Positions 35,400 to 46,843 of a DNA stretch of 64,000 nt are shown piece by piece. Both the position numbers and the translations under genes were made by a program. The notes below the pieces were generated by a model. The model did no database searches. It saw only the letters and a program-made list of their open reading frames with translations, and was not told the DNA's origin. Origin of the DNA: Lycium barbarum (taxonomy: Eukaryota > Streptophyta > Magnoliopsida > Solanales > Solanaceae); the NCBI RefSeq assembly GCF_019175385.1, contig NC_083337.1, forward strand, positions 163,445,713 through 163,509,712, read 5' to 3'. Positions within the stretch are counted from its first letter, which is position 1; each line of letters starts with the position of its first letter.

Positions 35400-35690
35400 A
35401 TGGATTGTAAATGCTTAGTCGATGATTTTGGATAATTTGCAAAATGCAAAATAAAAAAAATTGGCTCTTGCTTGTAAACGCTCACCCGAAGATAACAATG
35501 ACCAGTTAGAGTTCTTTATAATATAAATTTTGTTGCATTTCGTTGCATATGCACCGAAATGTAAAATAAAAAATTGGAGTAATCCAAGTTTATGAATAGC
35601 TTTTCGTCATGGACTTGTCAAATCTAAGTTTTTTATATTTTGTTGCTGACCTTGCGAAATGCAAAGTTAAAAAATTGTCAGAAGCTTGTC
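35400..35690. other. MULE-2 internal noncoding DNA
   Basis: Contains single copies of words like 'gcatttcgttgcatatgcac' and 'ttgcgaaatgcaaag', related to the palindrome array at 43070-43560. Confidence 0.5.
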
Positions 35691-36830
35691 AATAGCTTTC
35701 AATTTTTATTTTTTTTTTGACTTGGAAATGAATTCCTTTTCTTTTTACATGGACACGTCAAATCCATTTTTTTTTAAGAATCTTGTCAGTAGCTTTCATT
35801 TTTTTTTACTAGGAAACGGATTCCTTTTCTTTTTACATGGACAAGTCAGAAGCTAAAAAAGAAGCTAGTCAATAGCTTTCAATTTTTTTTCACTTGGAAA
35901 CAGATTCCTTTTCTTTTTACATGGACAAGTCAGAAGCTAAAAAAGAAGCTAGTCAATAGATTTCAATTATTTTTTTGTTTTGGAAACGGATGGCTTGTCT
36001 TTTTATATGGACAAGTCAGAAGCTAAAAAATTGACTTGTTAATAGCTTTCAATTTTTTTTTAGAATCTTGTCAGCGAGTCCTTTTCTTTTTACATGGCCA
36101 AGTCAGAAGCTAAAAAAGAAGCTAGTCAATAACTTTCAATTTTTTTTCACTTGGAGACGGAGTCCTTTTCTTTTTACATGGACAAGTCAAAAGCTAAAAA
36201 ATAAGCTAGTCAATAGGTTTCAATTGTTTTTTTTGTTTTGGAAACGGATGGCTTGTCTTTTTATATGGACAAGTCAGAAGCTAAAAAATTAGCTTGTCAA
36301 TAGCTTTCAATTTTTTTTTAGAATCTTGTTAGCGGGTTCCTTTTCTTTTTACATGGACAAGTCAGAAGCTAAAAAATTGGCTTGTCAATAGCTTTCAAAT
36401 TTTTTTTAGAATCTTGTCATCGGATTCCTTTTCTTTTTATATAGACAAGTCAGAAGCTAAAAAATAAGCTAGTCAATAGGTTTCAATTGTTTTTTTGTTT
36501 TGGAAACGGATGGCTTGTCTTTTTACATGGACAAGTCAGAAGCTAAAAAATTGGCTTGTCAATAGCTTTCAAATTGTTTTTAGAATCTTGTCAGAAGCTA
36601 AAAAAGAAACTAGTCAATAGGTTTCAAAATCTAAGCTTTTATATTTTGTTGCTGACCTTGCAAAATGCAAAGATAAAAAATTATCAGAAGCTAGTCAATA
36701 GCTTTCAATTTTTTTTTAGAATCTTGTCAGCGGGTTCTTAGACTTTTTACAAGGACAAGTCAGAAGCTAAAAAAGAAGCTAGTCAATAGCTTTCAATTTT
36801 TTTTAAGAATCTTGTCAGAAGCATTGTTGC
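35690..36830 (+). repeat. ~85-bp tandem repeat array in MULE-2
   Basis: About a dozen units of 78-90 bp, each with 'acaagtcagaagctaaaaa', 'agctagtcaatagctttca', a T-run and 'ccttttctttttacatgga'. Starts of the first word fall near 35841, 35923, 36013, 36103, 36181, 36267, 36356, 36446, 36530 and 36753. Higher-order alternation is visible: some units have 'agaatcttgtcagcg', others 'gttttggaaacggatgg'. Open frames here are repeats of the unit, not genes. Confidence 0.85.
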
Positions 36831-37330
36831 ACTTATCTTTTTCAAGCTTTTATATTTCGTTGCATACTTTGCGAAGTACAGGGACAAGTCAAATCCATTT
36901 TTTTGGCATGGACAAGTCAAATCCCATTTTTTTTTTACACGGATTCCTTGGTCCGGCAGTTGAAAGAGCTAACATTTTCTTACAATTTCATTCATCCAAT
37001 TTATAAATAATCGGACTACTTCTACCAAGAAAATATAAACTTTCAACCAACATTCATCGTCATCGATTATCTATATCTCAAACTAACTAACTTCATTAAT
37101 GTCTAAAAAACCTTTTTTCAGCAGACACCTGACACTGACGAAGATTAGAATATTTACGTTAATAAGATATCGTTTATATTTTTAATGAAGTCGGATTTAT
37201 TTACTTGAAATTCAAATTGAAATAACATTGAAAAATGTAAAAGGTATAAATACAACACTTAACTAGCCGACATCACAACATAAAATGCTTATGGAAAATC
37301 ATCTTCATCAGACATTTCGCAGTCTGAGTT

Positions 37331-37714
37331 TCAATCAGGGGTAACATATAACCCCAATCTGTGTCCCTCCAAACGCAACCATTGCAAACGCATCCTATTA
37401 TTTTCTTCACGAATGCGGTTCAAAGCATGATTCAGTTCTTGGGGTGATGTGAGCGGCATGCCTATTGCACGGCGTTTTGGACGATGTAGGCCACGACTTC
37501 TTAAATCGGTCTCAATATTATGAGCTTCATCCAGGCAGTAGTTCCATTCTCTCCTCATCTTGCTAATGTATTGTCTATTGTAGCGCTCGCTCGGATTAAG
37601 CAAGTACTCAAATTCACGTTCCAAAACCCATTTCCTACCCATTGACTCAAAAATGTCACCTGGGTGATATGTCATTGGGCCGCGTTGCCAGAAGAATGGA
37701 TTCCACGATGACAT
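37331..37714 (-). CDS. Small charged protein of MULE-2 (127 aa)
   Basis: Not a named family. An intact open frame starting MSSWNPFFWQRGPMTYHPGD; aromatic-rich N terminus, then a highly charged, probably helical part (WVLEREFEYLL, SKMRREWNYCLDEAHNIETD, GLHRPKRRAIG, NRIREENNRMRLQWLRLEG). It aligns with the split gene at 28836-35385, so MULE-2 carries a duplicated gene. It lies 260 bp downstream of the PMD gene on the same strand, and could be a separate gene or follow PMD on a shared transcript. Conservation of frame in at least one of two diverged copies suggests it was selected within the element. It might help the transposase or bind DNA; the sequence alone does not say. Confidence 0.6.
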   Translation of the reverse strand: MSSWNPFFWQRGPMTYHPGDIFESMGRKWVLEREFEYLLNPSERYNRQYISKMRREWNYCLDEAHNIETDLRSRGLHRPKRRAIGMPLTSPQELNHALNRIREENNRMRLQWLRLEGHRLGLYVTPD

Positions 37715-37975
37715 TTTGAAAGAGTTTGTTTTAGCGTGGTGAGATGAATGAGGTATTATGGAAGACTACTTATAGAGAAATACATGGTGCAGAAAGGTCT
37801 AAACCCCACATGCAATTTTCGTATTTATTAAAAAAGCAATTCATATAGAAGTCTAATTAATCAGAAATACACCATAATTCATATTGACGGAATATATGTC
37901 ACTATAATAAGTCATATATAAGTCTAAATAGTCATAGATACACAATAAATTTTCAAAATAAGTTGTTAAAGCTCC

Positions 37976-40900
37976 TCATGCATCCCTACGTGTGCATCCT
38001 TTCCTCCCACCAGTGCCACATTGTGTTGGCCGGCGATCCCTACGAGATCTGCGCGGAGGAACCCCCTCATGCATCCCTTCCACACCCTATAAATATCATA
38101 CAAAATAAAAGTTACTTTTTAATGCGTCACTTAAATTATATACATAAAAGTTTAAATTCAAAACGAACTTGTGCCTCTAAGTCCCGAACATCTGGCGTAG
38201 GTGCATATGCATTATTAAAACTGAGCCTCCTTCCATCATAGGGAAAATTAGCTGGAGGTCGGGATGAGGTACTAGTCTGAGGAACTTGGAAAAGGAGGTT
38301 GTCCAAAGCCTTTTGGCTCCAAGGTTGTGAGGAATTGCTAAATGGGGTGAAACCTTTTAATTTTAATGATGCTTGTGGAGTGACCATATTAGACGAGCTA
38401 TCTGGAGCCTTAGACCGAATCATAGATGGGCCAGATATATCCATGGTCGGATAGTGGGAGCTATGTATATCCATAGATGAGTGACATGGAGCTTCTGGGG
38501 CAGTCATAGATGGGTCGGAAAATTCCATCGACGGATAATATGGGCTAGGTAAATTCGTATGTGGATGATACGAAGCAGTCGTAGATGGCCCGAAAAAATC
38601 AAATGAATGATCCGCACCTGGGTGTGGCTCTAGATCATCAACTTGATCGTCATCAACAAGCTGGTGCGCCACCTGACCTCGACCCCGTGGGTTACCAGCA
38701 CGACGTACATTTGCACGATCCCGACGATCAGTTGGCAACTTAGGCGGTGCCACATAATATGCTGGTGGTATATAATCGGGATCAAATGTCAACCTCGTCC
38801 CCATTGCAGTAGCATTCAGAGACTCAGTCGACATGTTAATAAACCTTTGCATCAATGCATTCATACCCTGAGAATCTGAAGGCCACTCTGACCGATCTTC
38901 CTGAACACTGTAAGCCAAATGTCTAACTCCATGAATTTCACGCGCCTACAAAAAAATATATAACAAACAGTGACATAAGAAAGCTATTGATTGGCAAAAA
39001 AAAAATTAATGTGTATCATATACGTATAGTTATTAATATTACTATAATATTTAATACATATGATACACAGGTATTTGTATCTAAATCGGTTCCAAATGCC
39101 TTTATATGATGATTTAGTTAGAAAATATAATTAAATTACTTTCATAATCATGGTCAATGTATTATTATACATTATTTTTGCTAAATAACGAAATAGATAA
39201 AGTATAAAACTTGAAGCACCTAGGTTAAGAGAATCATGGTAAATTTGCCTGAATAATGGCATTGGATGAGATCTGTAGTAAATCAAATTCTTAGACTATT
39301 TTTCAAGATATATTAATTAGTACTAGTAGTAATTTTGTTTCTACTCAAATGTTAGAAAACTATATAGTACATCATTAACTGTCTATTTAACTTGACATGC
39401 ACCAAAAGTTACGTACCAGTGCTTCGTGCCTCCCTGCGAGGTGTTGGTATCCCCTATCCACGGTACGTTCTGGATTTCCTATCAAAGTGCGGGAGTACCT
39501 CCGGTACCATTTAAAATATTCAGAATCCAGTCCAGGAGCTACAGTAGCATATGGAGCTTCAACTATTAGTTCCCGACGGCGTTCCCACAAATATTCAGCT
39601 TGCTCAAATTTTTCCCCCATCTCCTGACTTATCCTAAATCGCTTGTCCAGTGAAAAACGAAATGGTCTATGTGGGGGGAGTGGTCCCGGAACAGACTGCT
39701 CCCTACCAAATTGTCGGTTAACCCGACCCGCCATGTGCCACTCTCGGTAGATCCCACAAATAAGTGGCAACTTCACCATCCAAATGTCTTGACCACGTCG
39801 GCACCACTCCGAAAGTGCATCATTGATGGCCTCTGTATAAGGCTCCCACACAAACTATGATAGCAAAAATATTATACAGTCATTTATAATTTATAATACA
39901 AATTATACATTTTCTCATTACAACAAACATCCATTATGCATTTTCAGTTAAGTAAAGATTAGAACATTCAAGCAATTTCCTTCCTTCTAAATACACAAAA
40001 TTTCATCATTTCTAAACCGTGCAAATGAAGAATAAAAAATACTCAATAGTAGAAAGTGTATCATGACCAAATCCTTGGTAGGAGCACTTTCTTTTTTATT
40101 CAGTTCCAAAGCATAACAAGAACAGGCTAACTTGAAAATTCCATAATGGATTTTGATGGAAATAAAAACAAAATAAAATAGTTTAGTAACCTTCTAGCCA
40201 TTAAAACAAACCTAGACAAAATGCTAATTATGCTAAAAGAAGAAAAGCTAATAAAAAATATCACTACCAGCAACAAGTTGTAGCAAATTAGCTATAACAA
40301 ATTAAAACAAAATCAACCCATTATCACAGTACGAGTTAGCAAAAAATGAACAAATCTATAAAAACTCTATTGTTGTTATATTTTTCACATTTCTTATTAA
40401 AAAAATTTAAAAGGAAAAATACCTGATCATCAGTTAGGTTGTCTAAAACATCCCTACAAACTACTAGCACAGCTCGTGCCTCGCTTTCATGAACTCCACG
40501 ACGAGTCCACTTCTGCGCAAATACAATATCTCGTTCGTTTACTCTTGGAGGACGAAGTAATGGCTGCATCGGGATTATTCGCTCCCAAGCCCAAACCTGT
40601 ATAAGTAAATTTAAGTATGTAAATATTTTTTGAATTAACTAAAATAACCCGAAAATACACATGAAAATTGTGTTGTTATGGTTGGGTTCCGATAATGCGC
40701 TAATATTGTCATGCAAGCCATTCGACAATATTATAATTTTTAATGATTTATTATACAAATTATAACACTAGGAAATCTAAAATATTATTTAAAACATAGC
40801 AGAGAAGTTGACTATTTAAACGTGTATCAAGCAATACTTTTAAATTGTTAGCATCATAACTCAAGGAAATATGGTTAGCTGACATTTAGATATATACAAA

Positions 40901-41904
40901 TATTAATAGTCCAGATTGCATTATATATAGTGGTGCATTTAGTGTTTATAATAAAGCTCAACTTTCGGTTCCTAATTTCCTTTTTCAAAATTCGGGTAAT
41001 GGTGGTTATAAGAATGCTGCTTGATCTCTTATTTCTACTGAAGTAGAGCAATATAATATTGAAATTCACGTACCTATAACAAAGCAATAAATCCACAAAC
41101 ATCACGGCTATTAGCCATCGAAGCACGGCATAGACAATTGTACAAGTATGATAATGCTGCTGCTCCCCAAGCTTTCCCGCCGATTGCATCAAGGTCTATT
41201 ATGTCAAGCAAAAAGTGTAAACTAAGCTTTGAACCGGTATTATCAGGGAATATAGTGCCACTAATCAACCAAAGCAGGTACAACCTGACCCTCTTTTGTA
41301 CCTCAGCCTCATCAGTGTGTTCATCAATAATATCATTCTTGGCTATTAAGGTTTCCAAATGATTAGATAATTGTGTTATTACCAACAGGCTATTACCTAT
41401 AATTGCTTCTTCTCCGAGCAACCAACCAGTAAGGTCGTACATCAATTCCCGCCACGTTGATTTAGTTATATTTTTAACATTTCTCTGCACCAATGGGTGG
41501 CCATCCACGGGAATGCCATATAACACCTCGACATCCTGCAGTGTGATGGCACATTCGTCAGTCCGCATATGAAATGTATGCGTCTCTGGACGCCATCTCT
41601 CAATAAGTGCAGTGATGATTCCTTCATCATAATGCACATTACCTACTGCTAAAACTCCCCCAAATCCACACCTCTCAAAGTAATTAAGGATGCGATTATG
41701 TAAAGGGCATTGCCTCACGTGATTCCAGAATTCATGATTCGCACGACGTATAGTTAAACACGCGTTCTGTCCAGTCAATTGTCCATCCCACACAGCCTGG
41801 GATCGATGCTGTTGCTGGAGTATTAATAAATCATAATTTTCTGAACCTGGATTTACAGTGACTTTGGGGCGATCCATATCTATAACATTGCAACACCAAG
41901 CCAT
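37976..41904 (-). pseudogene. Plant mobile domain (PMD) gene of MULE-2, five exons
   Basis: Resembles plant proteins annotated 'serine/threonine-protein phosphatase 7 long form homolog', which contain a PMD but no phosphatase domain. Exons on minus: 41904-41074, 40596-40423, 39854-39417, 38945-about 38150, 38086-37976, with matching GT/AG borders. Exons 1-2 hold the PMD core (ILNYFERCGFGGVL, ERWRPETHTFHMRTDECAIT, LQDVEVLYGIPVDG, WLLGEEAI, CGFIALL/VWAWERI). Exon 3 continues the family's WxxGREQ-type region (NRQFGREQSVP) and exon 4 is a long low-complexity serine/proline tail. The exon 1-2 junction reads LL-TAG-VWAW; a CAG-to-TAG change (41074-41076) is the likely cause, giving a truncated protein. 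Relatives occur both as host genes and inside plant transposons; the TIRs place this one in a MULE. Confidence 0.8.
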
Positions 41905-41939
41905 TGCTGTTAGAATAATTGACAACACATTACACAATT

Positions 41940-43070
41940 GTTTACTATATATTCAATAGGAAAGTCAACAAAGGTCAAGCTATAAGATATATTATCACGT
42001 GAGAAAAGAAAAAAAATTAATAAGAGTACAACTGTCAAAAAATAATTGTAGTTGCCTATGTGGTCAACGAAATGTAATTAAACTTTTGGTTAAGCTCATA
42101 ATTAATTGTCATAATAGTATTCCTCTTATATATAACTACTTCTTTTCTATTTAAAACAAATCATATGATTGGAGAGGGGATGCAAGGACAGTTATTTTTT
42201 TTTTACCGGATCAGAACAGTATTTCGTTAGTTATCCAACGAAATACCCATTTTGGTATTAAAAAAAAAGGACATGCTATTTTTGTCTATTAGCTTCAAAA
42301 ACAAGTTCAACTTCCTCACAGTTTCTTGATCTTATACTTTTAATTTGAAAAGTAAAAATTCTTCATACTTATCAACAGAAAATAATCTCCAACGACTAGT
42401 CACAATTTGAACATAGAAAATGACCCAACAAATGATACAAATATCTTTATGTTATATTTAACAATCTTACTTTCCTCACAATTTCTTTATCTTTTTTTTA
42501 ACTGTTGTTTTATGAAAATGACTAACTAAAAGAACATTTTATAATATAAATTTAGACCTTTTTAAGCAGTAGCTTCGACGATCTTTTTAGTAATTTAATT
42601 GTAGTTCGTTGACCAATAAACTCTACTAACATTTTTTAAAGCTTTTTTTAATTGAAGCAATGACTGAAATTACCAACTATTGATTAATTAAACTTGTAAC
42701 TTTTGTTTTCTTTATTATAGTCTACTACACTAAGTATAAGATATAAATAAATCAAAAAAATAAATGTGAACTAATTTATAATGACTAAATCAAAAAATAT
42801 ATGTAAAAGCTTATAAAATTAATAAATTACCTCAGTTTGAAGAAGATTATGGAGCAAAAGTTGAGGAATCCTTATGATAGGATTAGTAGGAAAAGAAGAA
42901 AAAAATGAAGAACGGAAGAAGAGGAAGAATGGAGGTAGAGGAAGAACAGAGAATGGAGAAGGGAGAATGGAGAATGGAGAAGGAAAAATGGAGAATGAAG
43001 AATGGAGAATGGAGAGGATAAGGTAAAATAATTTAGGGTAAAAGTGGAGAGCAGAAAAAGGGTATGAACG
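41940..43070. other. Upstream region of the PMD gene inside MULE-2
   Basis: Noncoding. Holds a partial internal TIR copy (42205-42300) and a purine-rich tract at 42880-43030 ('gaatggagaatggagaagg' repeats). Confidence 0.5.
42205..42300 (-). repeat. Internal copy of MULE-2 terminal sequence
   Basis: 'accggatcagaacagtattt', 'cgttagttatccaacgaaat', 'acccattttggtatt' and a later 'attagctt' match 43553-43660 in the same orientation as the right TIR, with more divergence. Confidence 0.7.
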
Positions 43071-43550
43071 AAATAAAAAAAAAAAATTCCTATTTCGTTG
43101 GAATATAAACGAAATGCAAAAAAAAATTATAATTTCCTATTTCGTTGGAATATAAACGAAATGCAAAAAAAAAAAAAAATTATCCTATTTCGTTCATATA
43201 CCAACGAAATGCAAAAAAAAAAAATTATATTTTCCTATTTCGTTTTTATATAAACGAAATAAAAAAATCATATTTCGTTTTTTTATAAACAAAATACAAA
43301 AACAAAATTATCCTATTTCGTTCATATACCAACGAAATACAAAAAAAAAATTCCTATTTCGTTTTTATATGAACGAAATAAAAAAAAATCATATTTCATT
43401 TTTTAATAAACGAAATACAAAAAAAAAACATATTTCGTTTTTTAATAAACGAAATACAAAAAAAAAATCATATTTCGTTCATATACCAACGAAATGCAAA
43501 ACAAAAAAAAAATTGTTACATTTCGCTACAAGTGTAGCGAAATGCAACAA
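43070..43550. repeat. Right subterminal palindrome array of MULE-2
   Basis: About ten units, roughly 40-60 bp apart, each with arms 'tatttcgtt' and 'aacgaaat' around a short AT core ('ggaatata', 'catatacc' or 'tttatata'), separated by A-runs. Each can form a hairpin. The last unit (43520-43550, 'catttcgctacaagtgtagc') sits beside the TIR. Confidence 0.85.
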
Positions 43551-43551
43551 A

Positions 43552-43685
43552 TACCGGACCGGAACAGTGTTGCTTGCGGGTATTTTGTTGGATAACCGAC
43601 GAAATACCCATTTTGGTATAAAAAAAAAAAAGGCATCCCATTTTGGGGTATTAGCTACAAAAACATGTCATTTTGGCTCCGGATT
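43552..43685 (-). repeat. Right TIR of MULE-2
   Basis: Inverted copy of 23680-23811 with a longer A/T run and few substitutions. Confidence 0.8.
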
Positions 43686-43696
43686 CCATGTTTCCC
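43686..43696. repeat. Flanking direct repeat, right (MULE-2)
   Basis: CCATGTTTCCC, as at 23669-23679. Confidence 0.75.
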
Positions 43697-43734
43697 CATA
43701 ATATCTATCTATATATAATAGGAGAGGCAAAAGC

Positions 43735-44560
43735 ATGATGTGATGACAAGTGTCATCACCACAAAAATCGTAATTATTTAAAAAGACAACAAAATATCAT
43801 AAACACAATAAAAGATCAAAAAGAAAAGACATAAATATTTAAAAAAAAAAAAAAACAGGAAAACTAACTTACCACATCTGCCACTAACTCACACACACGT
43901 GCACATTAAAAAATTAAAAAATAAAAACAGAAATTCATAATTAATAATTAAAAAATAAAAAATAAAAAACAACAAAAAATTTTGAGCCATTTAAGGCTTG
44001 ATTTAAGGGATGTATTCCCTTCTTCTTCTTTTTTTATGTTATAAGTCACATAATAGTTAGAACAAAAAAAATAACTGTTATTATAAATTTTCGGAACTTT
44101 TATATCAAATATTTTAAACTTAAAATTAAACATTGTAACTGTTATGATGTGATGTCAAGCGTCATCACCACAAAATTCGTTATTATTAAAAAAAAAGACA
44201 ACAAAATATCATAAACACAACAAAAGATCAAAAAGAAAAGACATAAATAATTTTAAAAAATAAAAAACAGGAAAACTAACTTACCACATCTGCCACTAAC
44301 TCACACACACGTGCACATTAAAAAATAAATAAAAAACAGAAATTCTTAATTAATAATTAAAAAATAAAAAATAAAAAACAACAAAAAATTTTGAGGAATT
44401 TAAGGCTTGATTTAAGGGATGTATTCCTTCTTTTTTTTTATGTTATAAGTCACATAATAGTTAGAACAAAAAAAAAAAACTGTTATTATAAATTTTCGGA
44501 ACTTTTATATCAAATATTTTAAACTTAAAATTAAACATTGTAACTGTTATTACAAATTTT
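43735..44560 (+). repeat. Two tandem ~408-bp repeats
   Basis: Units start 'atgatgtgatgacaagtgtc' (43735) and 'atgatgtgatgtcaagcgtc' (44143) and stay closely similar to 'acttaaaattaaacattgta'. Confidence 0.85.
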
Positions 44561-44759
44561 CGGAAATTTAACATGAAAATTTAAACTTATAAATAAATTT
44601 TGTATTCCAGAATAAACATGTCAAAGAGTTTTGGGAGATAATGTAGATCAAGTTTCAAAGAATTGTAAAATAACCATTTCAAATTGAGATGACAGGTTAT
44701 ATTTAAATTTTACATGCTAAAATAAAGGTACACATCTATATATATATATATTAAAAAAG

Positions 44760-45740
44760 AAAAAAAAGAAAAAAGAATTAACTAACCTAATCCAACCACA
44801 AACTGCTCACCCACGTCTCTGCCTAACTTCCCATTCCCCATTTCCCTATTCCCCATTCCATCGTGAAGATATATATACTCATGTTAAAAGTTAGGAAGAT
44901 ATAACTTTGGAATTTCAATTCTTCTTTATATCTTTTGCTCATTTGCTGTTTCATTTTCAATTAAGCTTTTAGTTTTGAAATTCTCCTTTTGGTTCTCTTC
45001 TTTTGCTTCGAAGATAAGTAATTATTATTAATATCTTTTGTGTTTATTTGTCATTATCTACATTTTAGAGAATTTTCTTACTTTCTCATCCTGCCTCTTT
45101 TTTATCATTAGCATCTATCTACACTTCTATTTCCAATATGAAACTCGACTGTTTTCTTTTCATATTATTTGCTGAATGTTAATGTAAAATTTAGTTCGTG
45201 TTTCTCAGATATATTTTGTTTCATGTGAATATTTGCATATTAACAAGATATTTTATTGCAGATATCAATTATGTGGATGTCTCGAGAAAGACCGCATAGA
45301 AAAGTAATGGACAACTTCAAGCTCATGCACATAAATGAAGTTAAAAACCAAGTTGACACTGTAAGCCAAAAAGAAACGAAAAACTGTAATCGATTTAGGT
45401 AATTCATTGCAGTATTACTTTTTGAACAAGTCTACAAAAAGAAATTACATTTACGTGAATTCTTTTGGAGATTATGATAAAAAAAAATTATCTTATTCAA
45501 AAACTAATAAACTAACCGTATAATTCGTTTCCTTTCATTCCATAAACCTTTTGTTTTTGGAAAACATTAGGTAGAGAAATAGAGTTATAGTTCTAATTAT
45601 ACTATTAAATTAGCATAAAGAATAGAGTTCGAACACAGTAAATTAAATGAATGTGATAGAATTCTGAACACGAACTCATAAATCTTAAATTTGCCGCTAC
45701 AAAATAGTAACTAATATAATAAATAAAAATAAATAACATA
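44760..45740. other. Helitron interior, no gene supported
   Basis: A pyrimidine-rich, 5'UTR-like stretch (44930-45270) is followed by an AG and short open frames (45270-45400) broken by stops; possibly a decayed captured exon. Confidence 0.35.
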
Positions 45741-45750
45741 TATTGGGGAC

Positions 45751-46338
45751 TAGGCCTGTGCACAAATCGGTTCAATTCGAATTTTCGAACCGATTCGAAA
45801 CAATTCGGATAATTTAATTTGGATAATACAATTCGATTTCGATTTACAAATGCAATTGTAAAATATTACGGTTTAACGGTTCGGATACGGTTTGCTTCAA
45901 TTATCAACCGAACCGATCCGAACAAACCGAATTTATATGCCACTAGTGATTAATATGACTAATTTGGTATATGTAATGTGGTGTTGGCGGATTTGTATGC
46001 TTGCACAAGTTGTCAAACTCTTGTTTTGCTATTTATATGCTATTATGCTTGCAAGTTTATCGGTTTTTCTTGGTTAATGTCTTGGTTATAAGGCTGCAAG
46101 TTTAGGATCTCATTATTTTTTGTTATGTTTACTCTAAAACTGAAATGAAATAGTTGCTTGTTAAACTTTCGAATAAACCGAACAAATCGATTTGTGTAAC
46201 CGAACCGAAATAATAAAAAACGAATCAAATTGAACCTAGAATGGATCGAGTTTGGTTGAGAATTTTAGAAAGTCAAAATTCGAAATTTCAACTCGATGAT
46301 GGCCAAAACCGAACCGAACCGATTCGTGCACAGGCCTA
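45751..46338. mobile_element. hAT MITE, 8-bp duplication
   Basis: 588 bp with perfect 13-bp TIRs TAGGCCTGTGCAC, flanked by TTGGGGAC (45743-45750, 46339-46346). Interior is rich in 'aaccgattcg' words in both orientations. An 8-bp duplication is the hAT hallmark. Confidence 0.85.
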
Positions 46339-46655
46339 TTGGGGACTAATTGATGACTATATGATTGCTCCCTTTAATTCATTGCATTGAAAACTGATAG
46401 TTGAAATATAGTTAAAATATTATGATCTCTAATATACTCAAATTAATAATTCATCCTACAATTTAACATGAGTAGTGTTCTCCAATATTATTCCCGTGTC
46501 GCATTTGTGTAATATTTTCTTAAAATCAAACCAAGATGGCTAGATCATATGGGAATTGATAGATGTGATGCAATTCTGGTAGTTTCTAAAATGCCATATA
46601 TCATACAATGCACATTCTCTTATGGTGGTTCTATAAAATAAAATGGCATGGTATG

Positions 46656-46843
46656 CAGTGGCGGAGCCAGGATTTCCGCCGAGGGGGTTCGAAATATAAA
46701 AAAGTAAACATATGAAGAAGCCTAAGGGGGTTCAACATCTACTATATATACATAAAAAATAATTTTAACCTTGTAAAAACAGTGTTTTTTTCCGCCGAGG
46801 AGATTCGGATGAACACCCTCGGCTCTATGTGGCTCCGCCACTG
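46656..46843. mobile_element. Short hAT MITE
   Basis: 188 bp with perfect 14-bp TIRs CAGTGGCGGAGCCA and flanks ATGGTATG and ATGATATG (7 of 8 identical). Confidence 0.8.

Larger units (their letters stand above)
23680..43685 (+). mobile_element. MULE-2: giant Mutator-like element with PMD gene
   Basis: About 20.0 kb between inverted termini. Left 23680-23811 and the reverse complement of 43552-43685 match over about 130 bp ('tccggagccaaaatg', 'gctaataccccaaaat', 'taccaaaatgggtatttc', 'acccgcaagcaacactgtt'). Both sides are flanked by the direct repeat CCATGTTTCCC (23669-23679, 43686-43696), which includes the expected 9-bp duplication. Cargo: transposase gene on plus at the left, and on minus a PMD gene and two related small genes. 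Nested insertions: an LTR at 24969-27625 and an LTR nest at 29169-35167. Without these the element is about 11.3 kb. No gene in it is intact except possibly the small gene at 37331-37714. Confidence 0.85.

Noticed and set aside
36068..36292. Repetitive 74-residue frame (FLFTW...SQKLK units)
   Set aside because: It is the translation of the 85-bp tandem array; the unit is noncoding in the other copies.
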